The notes: a model not told the origin generated them from the sequence alone. Shown: positions 31,814-42,057, numbered from the stretch's first letter. The stretch: DNA of 64,000 nucleotides from Streptomyces armeniacus (GCF_003355155.1 NZ_CP031320.1:7717383-7781382); one strand, 5' to 3'. Numbers and translations are program-made.

Positions 31814-34800
31814 TGGGGGCGTTCGAGGAGGCCAAGGAATGGCTGATCGAATCGTTCGGGATGTGGTGGCCGGACGCGGATGAGGGCAAGTGCCGTCAGG
31901 CCGCGGACGCGTGGCGGGAGTTCGCCGGGTCGGTCGGTGAAGTGCGCCGTGCGACGGACGGCAAGGCGAGCGCGCTCATCCACAACAACAAGGGTGAGGC
32001 GATCGACGCCTTCGAGGTCTTCTGGCACCGCTACTACCACAAGGAAGCGGGCTGGCTCTGGGACCTGGAGAAGGCAGCGCGTGCGATGGGCAAGGCGCTG
32101 GATGAGTTCGCGGACGCGGTCGAGAAGGCCAAGCACGACATCGACGTGCAGATCTCGATCAACGCGGCGGTGATCGCGGCGGGTATCACGGCGGCGTTCT
32201 TCACCGCGGGGCTGGCCAGCGGGGCGGCGGCGACCGCGGCTGTGGCAGTCACGGAGGCCGCGACGGCGTGCGGGGTGGCGCTGTCCGCGACGGCGGCGAG
32301 CATCGTCGGTGGGGCCCTGACCGGTGTGGTCTTCGGCGGTGTGGAGTCGGTGGTGCTGAACCTCGCGGTGGCGCAGCCGATGCAGATCCAGGCCGGTCTC
32401 CAGGACGGCTACAGCCTGGACCAGGCCAGCAAGGCGACGCGGGACGGAATGGCCTACGGCGGCGTGTTCGGCGGCGCTTTCGGGCCGTTCCTGAAGAACC
32501 AGCCGTTCAACGGTGTGCGGCTGCCGCAGAAGTTCTCTCTCCGTCCCAACGGGGGCGCGGATCTGGCGGCGGGTTCGCGTCCGCCGAAGGGTGTGCGGGC
32601 GGACCTGGACCCGATCGATGTGGCCACGGGCACGATGCTGCTGCCGCAGACGGATGTGGAACTGCCGGGCGCCCTGCCGCTGGTCTTCGAGCGCACGCAC
32701 CTCTCCTCTGTACGGGTGGGGGGCTGGTTCGGGCCGAGTTGGGCCTCCACCGTGGACGAGCGGGTCCAGATCGATGCCGAGGGTGTGGTGTTCGCGGCAG
32801 CGGACGGGATGCGGCTGGTCTACCCGGTGCCCACCCCCGGCGAGCCGACGCTGCCGGTCGCCGGCCCTCGGTGGCCGCTTTGGTGGGACGGGAAACCGGA
32901 CGGGGCACTGACGATCACCGATCCGGCCGACGGCACGACCCGCACGTTCGCCGATCCGGTGCCCGCCGCCGACGGGGTCCTGGACCTGCCGCTGGCCTGG
33001 AGGGAGGACCGTAACGGCACGCGGATCGACATCGACCGCAACGAGGCAGGCGCGCCGGTCGCCATCCGGCACTCCGGCGGCTACCACCTCGCGGTGGAGA
33101 CCGAAGGCCCCCGCGTCACCGCACTCCGCCTCCTGCACGAGCCCCCGCCCCCGTACGACCCCGCACAGCCATGGCGCGAACCGCCGGGCACGCTGCTCGC
33201 CCGCTACGGCTACGACACAGCAGGCCACCTCAGCGAGGTCGTCAACTCCAGCGGCAACCCGCTGCGCTTCACCTACGACGCCGAGGGCCGCATCACCTCC
33301 TGGACCGACCGCAACGACACCTCCTACGGCTACATCTACGACACCCAGGGCCGCGTCGTCCGTACCGAGGGCAGCGGCGGCTTCCTGACCGGCACCCTCG
33401 CCTACGACGACGACGCGCGGCGCGTCACCGTCACCAACTCCCTCGGCCACACGCGCGTCTACGAGCACGACGACAGCTTCCAGATCACCGCCGAGACCGA
33501 CGAGCTGGGCCACACCACCCGCACCACCTGGAACGCCACCGGCACCCAGCCCACCTCGGTCACCGACCCCCTGGGCCGCACCACCCACTACACCCACGAC
33601 GACACCGACCACCCCACCCAGGTCACCCTCCCCGACGGCTCCACCGCCCACGCCACCTACAACGCGCTGGGCCTGCCCCTGGAAGTCACCGAACCGGGCG
33701 GCGCCCACTGGTCCCACGCCTGGGACGAACGCGGCAACCTCCTGACCACCACGGACCCATCCGGCGCCGAGACGACCTACGCGTACGACACCTCAGGCCA
33801 CCTGGCCACCGTCACCAACGCGTTGGGCCGCACCCGCCGCATCGCGTGCGACCCGGCGGGCCTGCCCGTCGCGGTCACCGACGAGCTGGGCCACACCACG
33901 ACCGTCACCCGCGACCCGCTGGGCCGCATCACCGCCGTCACCGACCCCTGCGGCAACGTGACGACGATGGGCTGGACCCCGGAGGGCAAACCCGCCTGGC
34001 GCGAACTGCCCGACGGCGCCCGCGAATCCTGGACCTGGGACGCGGAAGGCAACCCGCTCACCCACACCGACCCGGCCGGCAACACCACGACGTCCGAGTA
34101 CGGCCCGTTCGACCGGCCCACCCGGCGCAAGGACCCGGACGGCAGCGAGTTCGCCTTCGCCTACGACGCCGAACTCCGTCTGACCCAGGTCACCAACCCG
34201 CACGGCCTCACCTGGGACTACACCTACGACCCGGCCGGACGCCTCACCACCGAGACCGACTTCAACGGCCACACCCTCACCTACGCCCATGACCCGGCCG
34301 GGCAGCTGCTGAGCCGCACCAACGGCACAGACCAGACGCTGACATACGCCCACGACGCCCTCGGACGAGTCACCAGCTCCCGCACGGAGACAGGCGACGA
34401 GATCGCCTACGCCTACGACGCAGCCGGGCATCTCCAGCGCGCCGTCGGCCCGGAGTCCGACCTGACGTGGGAACGCGACGCGCTGGGCCGCGTCCTGACG
34501 GAAACGGCCGACGGCCACCGGGTACTGCGCTACGAACGCGACCCGCTGGGGCGCGTGATCCGGCGGACCACACCCGCCGGCGTCACCTCCGGCTGGACGT
34601 ACGACGAGGCAGGCCGCCCTGCGCGCCTCGCAGGTGACCACGGCGCCCTGGACTTCACATACGACGCCGCGGGCCGCGAAACCTCCCGCCACCTCAGCGA
34701 CAACCTGACCCTGACCCAGACCTGGGACGCGGCCGGCCAGCTCAGCGCCCAGTCCCTCACCCACCACCCCGAAGGCGCCCGAACGCTCCTCCAGCACCGC

Positions 34801-35700
34801 GCCTACGCCTACCGGCCGGACGGGCACCTCACGGAGATCCGCGAACTCGCCACCGGCACCCGCCGCTTCGACCTCGACCCACAAGGCCGAATAAGCCGGG
34901 TCAGCGGCCACGCATGGCAGGAGTCGTACGCCTACGACACCCTGGGCAACCTCACGAGCACGGCCCGTCCGGGCGCTGCCGATGCCACGCACGAATTTGC
35001 GGGCACGCTCCTGCACCGCGCAGGCCGTACGACATACGAACACGACGAGGCGGGCCGCCTCACCGGCAAGACCCGAAAACTCCTCAACGGACAGACCCTC
35101 ACCTGGACCTACGCGTACAACGCCCGCGACCAGCTCACCGACGCCACCACCCCAGACGGCGAACACTGGCACTACACCTACGACCCGCTCGGCCGCCGCA
35201 CCAGCAAGCAGCACCTCTCCGAGACCACCACGGACACCTGCCGTACGACCTTCACCTGGGACGGCACACGCCTCGCCGAACAGACCACCCACGACGGACA
35301 CGCCAGCACCTGGGACTACACCCCCGGCACGCACACCCCGCTCACGCAGACGGACCACCGCATCGCCGTGAGCGAGGCCGGGGCATCACCCCTCGCCCAA
35401 TTCGCCCTGGCAGCGACGCCGGACGACGCCCCGACGTTCTACGCGGTCATCACCGACCACATCGGCACTCCCACCGAACTGGTCACCCCCGGCGGCCACA
35501 TCGCCTGGCAACACCGCACCACCCTCTGGGGCACGCCGCTACCACATCAAGCCAAACTCTCCCCATCCGACGCCCACTGCCCGCTCCGCTTCCCCGGCCA
35601 GTACGCCGACCCCGAAACCGGCCTGCACTACAACTACTTCCGCTACTACGACCCCGAAACGGCCCGCTACCTCACCCCAGACCCCCTCGGCCTCACCCGG
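31813..35700 (+). CDS. Rhs/YD-repeat polymorphic toxin, C-terminal toxin missing
   Basis: About 1296 codons of real Rhs. Residues 1-115 are a helical WXG100-like leader; about 115-185 are hydrophobic and Ala/Gly-rich. A DUF6531 segment starts near 265 ([14 protein letters not shown]). YD repeats run from about 465 to 1200 (many xxYxYDxxGRL units), then the Rhs core end [19 protein letters not shown]. In this family the variable toxin tip follows DPLGL. Here the frame instead enters DNA that is antisense to cysC and goes on open to 37266 with no toxin-like sequence. So the toxin and immunity genes are lost at a break near 35700. The open continuation is an artefact of GC-rich antisense frames. 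Confidence 0.88.
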
Positions 35701-35963
35701 GCCTTCACGCCGTGCGAGGCCAGCAGTTCGGCGACGAAGCCGATCCGCCGCACGTTGGTGTCCCGGTCCTCGGCGGAGAAGCCCAGCCCGGCGGAGAGGA
35801 ACGTGCGGATCTCGTCCCCGTCCAGTACCTCCACCCGGTGCCCCTGCCCCGCCAGCCGCCCGGCCAGCGCCCGCGCGATCGTCGTCTTGCCCGCACTGGG
35901 CAGACCCGTCAACCACACCGTCGCACCCCGCTCCAGGGCGGGAATCGCCGTATTCGTCGTCAT
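35701..35963 (-). pseudogene. cysC: Adenylyl-sulfate (APS) kinase, 5' fragment
   Basis: First 87 or so codons of APS kinase, which makes PAPS from APS and ATP. P-loop [20 protein letters not shown] is intact at about 19-38, followed by [20 protein letters not shown] and the conserved [18 protein letters not shown]. The family continues with VLVPVIAPY-type sequence, but here the frame switches to Rhs antisense after GVKA. ATG 35963 lies 7 bp after the upstream glycosyltransferase stop, so it is the last visible gene of a sulfation operon. The truncation falls at the Rhs break and is likely a false join. Confidence 0.92.
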
Positions 35964-35970
35964 TGCCTCG

Positions 35971-37173
35971 TCATCGTCCTCGTTCGGATCCGCCGGACCG
36001 TCCCGTGAGCAGTTCGGAGAACAGACTCTCCCACTGCGGGTGCACCTCGGCGGGAGCGTAGTCCTGTGCCGTCCTCAGCGCGGCCGTGCCCAGCTTCTCG
36101 CGCAGCTCACGGTCGCCCATGAGCCGGCTGAGGGCGCCGGCCAGCGCCTCGGTGTCCTCGGCCGGTACCAGAATCCCCTCCTGCCCGTCGGTCAGCACGT
36201 CGGACGGGCCGGTCGGGCAGTCGAAGCCGACCACCGGCAGCGCGTGCGCCATCGCCTCGATCATCACCATCGGCAGCCCCTCGAAGCGCGAGCTCAGCAC
36301 GTACACGGACGCCTTGGCCAGCTCGTCGTCCAGGTGCGAGGTGTGCCCCATCAGGAAGACGTGGTTGTAGAGGTGCAGCTCCTCGATGAGGGCCCGCAGC
36401 TCCGCCTTGCGCTCCCCGACGCCGAAGATCCGCAGCTGCCAGTCGGGATGCCGTTCGATCACCTGGCGGAACGCCGGCAGCAGCAGGTCGAAGCCCTTCT
36501 GCGGAAAGAGCCGCCCGGCGGCGAGGACGACCTTCGAGTCGTAGTCCGCGGGCCGCTGCTCCAGCGAGTGCACGGCGTTCGGGATGCGGACGACGCGGGT
36601 CCGGGGCAGCAGGGCGGCGTACTCGGCGCGGTCGCGCTGGGTGAGGACGGCGACCGCGTCGAACTGCGGGTAGTGCTCCGCGATGGCCTTGCGCACGTCC
36701 GCGCGGTGCACGGAGAGGTTCATGTGCTCCTGGGCGACCCGTACCAGGCCGCGCGGCGCGTACCGCGCGGTGAGGATGTTCAGCGCGGGCCGCGTGCTGA
36801 CCAGCACGTCGCCGGTGACTTCCCGCAGATAGCCGGCCACGACCTTCTCCACGTACCGGTTGAAGTAGCGGACGCCGAACTCGCCCGCCGGGACGTGCTC
36901 CGGCCGCGTCCGGGCGAGTATGGCGTCGCGCCTCGCGCCGAGCGCCGCCTTCCAGCCGCCCGACCGGGTGCCGGCCTCCGCCGTACGCTCGTCGATCAGT
37001 GCGGTCACCCGCACCCGCGGGTCGAGCGGGAAGCGGACCTCGTCGCGGTGCCGCAGCACGCTGACGATCTCGATGTCGTGGCCCGCGGCGACAAGGGAGT
37101 TGGCCTGGTTCATGACCGTACGGATCGTGCCGCCCGTGCCGAAAGCGTGCAGCAGGAGATAACGGATCCTCAT
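35971..37173 (-). CDS. Family 4 glycosyltransferase
   Basis: 400 residues of GT-B fold. N-terminal domain opens [20 protein letters not shown] with a Gly-rich acceptor-binding loop. The C-terminal domain has [40 protein letters not shown] and the E-x7-E donor motif in [23 protein letters not shown] 37173 overlaps the preceding gene's stop (TGATG) and a downstream cysC follows by 7 bp. It probably adds a sugar to a surface polymer or secreted glycolipid which the same operon then sulfates. Acceptor unknown. Confidence 0.9.
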   Translation of the reverse strand: MRIRYLLLHAFGTGGTIRTVMNQANSLVAAGHDIEIVSVLRHRDEVRFPLDPRVRVTALIDERTAEAGTRSGGWKAALGARRDAILARTRPEHVPAGEFGVRYFNRYVEKVVAGYLREVTGDVLVSTRPALNILTARYAPRGLVRVAQEHMNLSVHRADVRKAIAEHYPQFDAVAVLTQRDRAEYAALLPRTRVVRIPNAVHSLEQRPADYDSKVVLAAGRLFPQKGFDLLLPAFRQVIERHPDWQLRIFGVGERKAELRALIEELHLYNHVFLMGHTSHLDDELAKASVYVLSSRFEGLPMVMIEAMAHALPVVGFDCPTGPSDVLTDGQEGILVPAEDTEALAGALSRLMGDRELREKLGTAALRTAQDYAPAEVHPQWESLFSELLTGRSGGSERGR

Positions 37174-37649
37174 CAGCCGACCCATTCCGGGCGTTCGATT
37201 TCCCAGGAGTGCGGTCCGATTTCACCGGGCACGCATTCGACCGAGAGATTGTCATTTACCGTGTAAAAGGGTCTGACCACGGTGGCGTCTTCGTCGCTCG
37301 TCACCGACTGGGCGGGATAGACCATGATTTTCTTCTTGCCCTTGATGTCGTCCAGGTGCCGCCCGGCGCGCAGCCGCAGCTCGCCGGGGCCGGGCCCGGA
37401 GGACAGGTGGAGGTCCCACGTCGCCGCGGGCAGCCCGTCCAGCGCGAGATCGTCGACCGGCAGGGAGGCGTCGAAGCGGACGCCGTCCAGGGGGGCGTCG
37501 TACCGCAGCTGCTCGCCCCCCTGGTTCCGTAGGACGAGCAGCAGCTGCCACACCCCGGTGCCAGCCGGGGTGTGGCCGTGCAGCTCGCCCACGAATCGGA
37601 TGCGTCCGTCGCGCGGCCACACCTGCTGGATCTCCGCGTGTGGCTTCAT
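37173..37649 (-). CDS. Unknown protein between sulfotransferase and glycosyltransferase
   Basis: 158 residues, no signal or membrane segment. The sequence looks all-beta: alternating segments such as RIRFVGELHGHTPAGTGVWQ, LLLVLRNQGGEQLRYDAPLD, ATWDLHLSSGPGPGELRLRA, then IMVYPAQSVTSDEDATVVRP and FYTVNDNLSVECV. It resembles a beta-sandwich found next to glycosyltransferase and teichoic-acid-like genes in Streptomyces, but I cannot name it. The start overlaps the sulfotransferase stop and its stop overlaps the glycosyltransferase start, so it is fully embedded in the operon and probably acts on the same polymer. Confidence 0.75.
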   Translation of the reverse strand: MKPHAEIQQVWPRDGRIRFVGELHGHTPAGTGVWQLLLVLRNQGGEQLRYDAPLDGVRFDASLPVDDLALDGLPAATWDLHLSSGPGPGELRLRAGRHLDDIKGKKKIMVYPAQSVTSDEDATVVRPFYTVNDNLSVECVPGEIGPHSWEIERPEWVG

Positions 37650-38545
37650 TCGGTACGGGCGCCCGCCCGGTCACCGTCGTACCCCCAGGCGGCGCAGATC
37701 TCCCGGAGGTTGCGCGGGATCTCCGACGGGTCGGGCAGCTCGCGGCCCGGCTGGACGCTGCCGGAGCGGATCTTCTCGCGCCAGTCGCCGAGGCCGCGCT
37801 GCAGGTCCTTGCTCGGGCGCTTGCCGTATTCCAGCAGGTCAGGCTCCCATTCGAGGCCGAGGAAGGAGCAGATCCCCTTTATCGTGGCCTCCGGGTCGGC
37901 GGTGAGCTGCTCGTACCGCACGGTGTGTCCGGACAGTCCGCCGCGGGCCCGTTCGACCGCCTTCATGTAGCGCAGCGCGTCCTCGGTGGCGACGTCGAGG
38001 GGGCGCTTCTCCGGGTCGGACTCGTGCCAGGAGCGGGCGATGGAGGCGGGGTGGCGGAGCAGGAAGATGTACCGCGCGTCGGGCCAGCAGGCCGCGATGC
38101 GCTTCCAGACGAAGGCGTTGCTCGGGGTCTTGTCGACGATGAACTGCTTGCCGCTCTTGACGACTTCGCGGTGCATGACCCGGTCCCACAGCAGGTGCTC
38201 CAGATCGGAGGTGTCGAGCCCGAGCACCTCCATGGACCGTTTTGCCAGGGTTGTCTGGTAGCCCACCGTCAGGCGCCGCATGTGCAGTTCGTGCGGCGCG
38301 TGCAGCTGGGAGTGACCGTCGAGTAGTACACGAAGGAGTGTCGATCCCGAGCGCACCGGGGACATGATGAAGACCGGCTGCCGCAGGAGCCGGTCCAGTT
38401 CGGGGTTCTCGGTCGGCCGGAAGTCGGCGGGTTTGGGGCGCGCCGCTTTCTGCTGTACCGGCGGATCACCCTGCTTGGACACCCTCCGGAGTTCCATGCC
38501 GGTGGTCCTGCGCAGGGTCGAGTTCACGGTCCGTCGGAAGTTCAT
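37646..38545 (-). CDS. PAPS-dependent sulfotransferase
   Basis: 299 residues. The 5'-phosphosulfate loop is FIMSPVRSGSTLLRVLLDGH (about 58-77) and the 3'-phosphate-binding region is RYIFLLRHPASIARSWHESD. The likely catalytic/base residues are in the HELHMRRL segment and FIVDKTPSNAFVW. It should transfer sulfate from PAPS to a hydroxyl on a carbohydrate or lipid. cysC, three genes downstream, supplies PAPS. ATG 38545 coincides with the predicted transcription start, so the mRNA may be leaderless. The N-terminal 35 residues are basic and not part of the fold. Confidence 0.92.
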   Translation of the reverse strand: MNFRRTVNSTLRRTTGMELRRVSKQGDPPVQQKAARPKPADFRPTENPELDRLLRQPVFIMSPVRSGSTLLRVLLDGHSQLHAPHELHMRRLTVGYQTTLAKRSMEVLGLDTSDLEHLLWDRVMHREVVKSGKQFIVDKTPSNAFVWKRIAACWPDARYIFLLRHPASIARSWHESDPEKRPLDVATEDALRYMKAVERARGGLSGHTVRYEQLTADPEATIKGICSFLGLEWEPDLLEYGKRPSKDLQRGLGDWREKIRSGSVQPGRELPDPSEIPRNLREICAAWGYDGDRAGARTE

Positions 38546-38581
38546 CGTTGAAGGCTAGGCACCAGGCAAAAAGTCGGTCAA
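38545..38581 (-). promoter_or_regulatory. Promoter of the sulfation operon, leaderless type
   Basis: Minus strand: TTGACC (38581-38576), 18-base spacer, TAGCCT (38557-38552). Seven bases on is the A of the ATG at 38545. This predicts an mRNA starting at or next to the start codon, a known mode in Streptomyces. There is no Shine-Dalgarno sequence. Confidence 0.65.
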
Positions 38582-38603
38582 GCCGCGAACTCTTAGGAAT
38601 CTC

Positions 38604-39716
38604 TTAATACCTGGCGGCGGGCAGAGTCACCTCGAAACGGCAGCCGCCCGGCACATTCCGTACGGCGGCACGGCCCGCGTGCGCCTCCACGATCCCCCGT
38701 ACGATCGCCAGCCCGAGTCCCGCTCCGCCGGGCGGCGTACGGGCGTTGGTGCCGCGCCAGCCGGTGTCGAAGACCCGCGGCAGGTCGTCCGCCGGGATGC
38801 CGCCGCAGCCGTCCGTCACCGACAGCACCACGGCGTCGGCCTCGCGGCGGGCGGAGACCGCCACGGTGCCGTCGGCGGGCGTGCGGTGGATCGCGTTGAC
38901 GAGGAGGTTGGCCAGCACCCGCGTCATCTCCTTGCCGTCCACCTCGACGGGCACGGCCTCCACACCGTCGTCGGCGAGCCGTACGCCGCGTTCGGCCGCG
39001 AGCGGGTCGGCGCCCGCGATGGCGTCGCTGACCAGGTCGTAGGCGGAGATGCGGGTCGGGCTCAGGGACAGCGAGCCGGCCTGGATGCGGGAGAGCTCGA
39101 AGAGGTCGTTGACCATGGAGGAGAGCCGTTCGACCTCGCCGCGGATCTGCCGGTGGTAGCGGGCCGGGTCGTCGGCGATGCCGTCCTCCAGCGCCTCCGC
39201 CATGGCCCGCAGCCCGGCCAGCGGCGACCGCAGGTCGTGCGAGATCCAGGCGACCAGCTCGCGGCGGGACTCCTCCAGGGCCCGCTCCCGTTCGCGCGAG
39301 GCCGCGAGCTTGCCGCTGGTGTCGTCCAACTGTCGGGCCAGCGAGGCGAGTTCGGCGGGCATCGGCGCGCTCGGGCGGGCGAAGCCGCCGCCGTCGCCGA
39401 GCGTACGGGCGGCCTGCTCCAGGGCGCGGTGGCCGCCGATGAACCAGCGGCCCAGCAGCAGCGCCGTCACCGTGGACGCGGCGGCCGCCACCGCACACAC
39501 CATCGTCACCACGGTCAGGTCGTGCGAGGACAGGAACATCGCCCAGGCCACCGACAGCGTGCCCGCCAGCATCGCGCCGACCGCCACCGCCGTCAGCACC
39601 GCCAGCGACACCGCCACCGAGCGGCGGCGCAGGACGCGCAGCGCGAGCGCGCCGGCGAGGCCGACGGCCGCGGCGCCCATCCCCGCGTACAGCGCGATCA
39701 GCAGCAGGTCACGCAT
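38604..39716 (-). CDS. Two-component sensor histidine kinase
   Basis: 370 residues. Three or four N-terminal membrane segments (about 5-110) with almost no extracellular domain, so it may sense inside the membrane. HAMP-like linker, then HisKA with H-box WISHDLRSPLAGLRAMAEAL (phosphorylated His near 163), and ATPase boxes N (LANLLVNAIHRTP), G1 (VTDGCGGIP) and G2 (GGAGLGLAIV). It overlaps the response-regulator gene by 8 bp, so the two are one operon and partners. Input signal is unknown. The N-box has IHRTP where many kinases have IKYTP, as in other Streptomyces BaeS-like kinases. Confidence 0.93.
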   Translation of the reverse strand: MRDLLLIALYAGMGAAAVGLAGALALRVLRRRSVAVSLAVLTAVAVGAMLAGTLSVAWAMFLSSHDLTVVTMVCAVAAAASTVTALLLGRWFIGGHRALEQAARTLGDGGGFARPSAPMPAELASLARQLDDTSGKLAASRERERALEESRRELVAWISHDLRSPLAGLRAMAEALEDGIADDPARYHRQIRGEVERLSSMVNDLFELSRIQAGSLSLSPTRISAYDLVSDAIAGADPLAAERGVRLADDGVEAVPVEVDGKEMTRVLANLLVNAIHRTPADGTVAVSARREADAVVLSVTDGCGGIPADDLPRVFDTGWRGTNARTPPGGAGLGLAIVRGIVEAHAGRAAVRNVPGGCRFEVTLPAARY

Positions 39717-40509
39717 CGGGACCGCCGCCGTCCGTGCCGGTGCCGCCGTCGCCTGAGGTGGTTCCGCTTCCCGTTCCGGCCGCCGGATCGGCGGGGGTGT
39801 CCGGGTCGCTGCCGGTGGCGTCGCCGTCGAAGCGGTACCCGACGCCCCACACCGTATTGATCATCCGGGGCCGGGCCGGGTCCGCCTCGATCTTGTGCCG
39901 CAGCCGGCGTACGTGCACGGTCACCGTGGACAGGTCGCCGAAGTCCCAGCCCCACACCGCCGACATCAGCTCCTCGCGGCTGAACGCGTGCCCCGGGTGC
40001 CGCAGGAAGTGCGCCAGCAGGTCGAACTCGCGCAGCGTCAGCGCGAGCGGCCCGCGCGCGTCGGCGACCGTACGCGCGCCCGGGTCCAGTGTGATGCCGC
40101 CACCGTGCAGCAGCGGGCCGTCCGCGGCGGAGGCACCCGCGCGGCGCAGCACCGACTCGATGCGCAGGACGAGCTCGCGCGGGCTGAACGGCTTCGTCAC
40201 GTAGTCGTCGGCGCCGATCTCCAGGCCGAGGATGCGGTCCTCCTCGTCGCCGCGCGCCGTCAGCATCACCACCGGCACGGGCCCGCGCGCCCGCAGGCGC
40301 CTGCACACCTGGAGCCCGTCCAGGCCCGGCAGCATCAGGTCGAGCACGACGAGGTCGGGCGGCGCCGCCTCGGCGCGCTCCAGCGCGCCGGGACCGTCGC
40401 CCGCGCGGTCGACCGTGAACCCGGCGCGGTCGAGATAGCCCGCGACGACCTCCGTGACGGTCGGGTCGTCGTCGACGACGAGGATCCGGCGGGGCGGTGA
40501 CTGCTGCAT
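39709..40509 (-). CDS. OmpR/PhoB-type response regulator
   Basis: 266 residues. Receiver domain about 8-122: acidic pair in ILVVDDDPT, phospho-Asp in VVLDLMLPGLDG, Thr in VVMLTARGDE and Lys in YVTKPFSPREL. C-terminal winged helix about 140-235 with FDLLAHFLRHPGHAFSREEL and TVTVHVRRLRHKIEADPARP, then INTVWGVGYRF. A Gly/Thr/Asp-rich tail of about 30 residues is appended. ATG 40509 is the start; it is the first gene of the regulator-kinase unit and divergent from the glycosyltransferase gene at 40634, which it may control. Confidence 0.95.
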   Translation of the reverse strand: MQQSPPRRILVVDDDPTVTEVVAGYLDRAGFTVDRAGDGPGALERAEAAPPDLVVLDLMLPGLDGLQVCRRLRARGPVPVVMLTARGDEEDRILGLEIGADDYVTKPFSPRELVLRIESVLRRAGASAADGPLLHGGGITLDPGARTVADARGPLALTLREFDLLAHFLRHPGHAFSREELMSAVWGWDFGDLSTVTVHVRRLRHKIEADPARPRMINTVWGVGYRFDGDATGSDPDTPADPAAGTGSGTTSGDGGTGTDGGGPDA

Positions 40510-40633
40510 ACGGCCGAGTTTCGCAGGTATCGGCGTACCGGTCGCCGCCGTGCGGGGGCGGAGCGGGCGATGTCCGTGTTTCGTAAGGAGCCAAGATCCC
40601 ATTAGTCCGTTTTGCGTTCGTAGGGTGTGGGAG

Positions 40634-41299
40634 ATGACCGACATCCAGCCTCCGTACGGGGACCTCGTGCTCCCCTGCCTCAACGAGGCCGAGGCCCTGC
40701 CCTGGGTTCTGCAACGGATCCCGGACGGCTGGCGCCCCCTCGTCGTCGACAACGGCTCCACCGACGGCTCCGCGGAGATCGCCCGCGCACACGGCGCGAC
40801 GGTGGTGCACGAGCCGCGCCGCGGCTTCGGCGCCGCCTGCCACACCGGGCTGCGGGCCGCCACGGCGGAGCTCATCGCCTTCTGCGACTGCGACGCCACG
40901 CTCGACCCGGGCGAGCTGTCCCGGGTCGCCGCGCCCGTACGGGAGGGGGCCGCCGACCTCGTACTGGCCCGGCGCAGGCCCGTCACGCGCGGCGCGTGGC
41001 CGATGCACGCGCGCGCCGGCAACCGCGCCCTGTCGCGGATGGTGCGGCGGCGCACCGGCGTACGCCTGCACGACCTGGGGCCCATGCGCGTCGCACGGCG
41101 CGAGCCGCTGCTCGAACTCGCCCTCACCGACCGGCGCAGCGGCTACCCGCTGCAGATAGTGGTGCTCGCCGCCGACGCGGGCTGGCGCATCCGCGAGACC
41201 GAGGTCGACTACCTGCCGCGCAGCGGCGCCTCCAAGGTGACCGGCACCTGGCGCGGCACCTGGCAGGCCGTACGGGACATGCGGGCGGTGCTGCGGTGA
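40634..41299 (+). CDS. Family 2 glycosyltransferase (dolichyl-P-sugar synthase-like)
   Basis: 221 residues of GT-A fold. The N-terminus LVLPCLNEAEALPWVL and VVDNGSTDGSAEIARAHGA hold the nucleotide-sugar site; FCDCDATLDPGEL carries the DxD-like metal motif. YLPRSGASKVTGTWRGT is the conserved end region of polyprenyl-phosphate glycosyltransferases. No membrane helix. It is the first gene of a plus-strand run with DUF2064 and methyltransferase genes coupled by GTGA and TTGA overlaps. This set occurs together in many Streptomyces, beside a molybdopterin oxidoreductase, but the pathway is not known. Confidence 0.88.
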   Translation: MTDIQPPYGDLVLPCLNEAEALPWVLQRIPDGWRPLVVDNGSTDGSAEIARAHGATVVHEPRRGFGAACHTGLRAATAELIAFCDCDATLDPGELSRVAAPVREGAADLVLARRRPVTRGAWPMHARAGNRALSRMVRRRTGVRLHDLGPMRVARREPLLELALTDRRSGYPLQIVVLAADAGWRIRETEVDYLPRSGASKVTGTWRGTWQAVRDMRAVLR

Positions 41300-42057
41300 C
41301 CGGCGCCGAGACGGGGGGCGGCGCCGGTCCGGCCGGTGAGACGACGCTGCTGGTGCTCGCCAAGGAGCCGGTGCCCGGCCGCGTCAAGACCCGGCTCACG
41401 CCCCCGTACACGCCCGAGCAGGCCGCCGGTCTCGCCGCTGCCGCGCTCGCCGACACCCTCGACCTGGTCGCTGAGGTGCCCGCGCGCCACCGGGTGCTCG
41501 TACTCGCCGGACGGCCCGGGCCGTGGCTGCCGGACGGCGCCGGTGTCGAGGTCGTACCGCAGGCCGCCGGCGGTCTGGACGAGCGGATCGCCGCCGCGTT
41601 CGCGCTCTGCGACGGGCCCGCCCTGCTGATCGGCATGGACACCCCGCAGCTCACCCCGGATCTGCTGCGTCCGGTGACCGCGCCGGACGGCTGGACCGGC
41701 TGCGACGCGTGGTTCGGGCCCGCCGCCGACGGCGGGTTCTGGGCGCTCGGACTCGCCGCGCCCGACCCGGAACTGGTGCGCGGCGTGCCCATGTCCGACG
41801 CGCGCACCGGTGCCGTACAGCGGCGCAGGCTGGTGGACGCCGGGCTGGCCGTACGCGACCTGCCGGTGCTGCGCGACGTGGACACCGCACGGGACGCGGC
41901 GGAGGTCGCGGGAGTGTGCGGCGCCGCGCCGGGTGCCCCGTACGGGAGCGGTGCCCCGTACGGGGGCAGTGGCGCGTACGCGGGCGGCGGCGGGCATCCC
42001 GGCGGCGCGCGGTTCGCGGCGGCGTACGCGGAACTCCAGCGGGCGGTGGCCCGTTGA
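41296..42057 (+). CDS. DUF2064/TIGR04282 glycosyltransferase-like protein
   Basis: 253 residues. LLVLAKEPVPGRVKTRLTPP is the diagnostic N-terminus (nucleotidyltransferase-like GT-A fold); LIGMDTPQLTPDLL and WFGPAADGGFWALGL are the other conserved blocks, and LRDVDTARDA ends the domain. A repeated Gly/Tyr/Pro segment (APYGSGAPYGG, about residues 215-232) is an added low-complexity tail. The start GTG overlaps the glycosyltransferase stop. Presumed to act on the same sugar phosphate as its neighbour; biochemical role not established for the family. Confidence 0.88.
   Translation: MTGAETGGGAGPAGETTLLVLAKEPVPGRVKTRLTPPYTPEQAAGLAAAALADTLDLVAEVPARHRVLVLAGRPGPWLPDGAGVEVVPQAAGGLDERIAAAFALCDGPALLIGMDTPQLTPDLLRPVTAPDGWTGCDAWFGPAADGGFWALGLAAPDPELVRGVPMSDARTGAVQRRRLVDAGLAVRDLPVLRDVDTARDAAEVAGVCGAAPGAPYGSGAPYGGSGAYAGGGGHPGGARFAAAYAELQRAVAR

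Noticed and set aside
35701..37266. C-terminal extension of the Rhs frame as a novel toxin domain
   Set aside because: It is exactly antisense to cysC and a good glycosyltransferase gene, and has no domain-like sequence.
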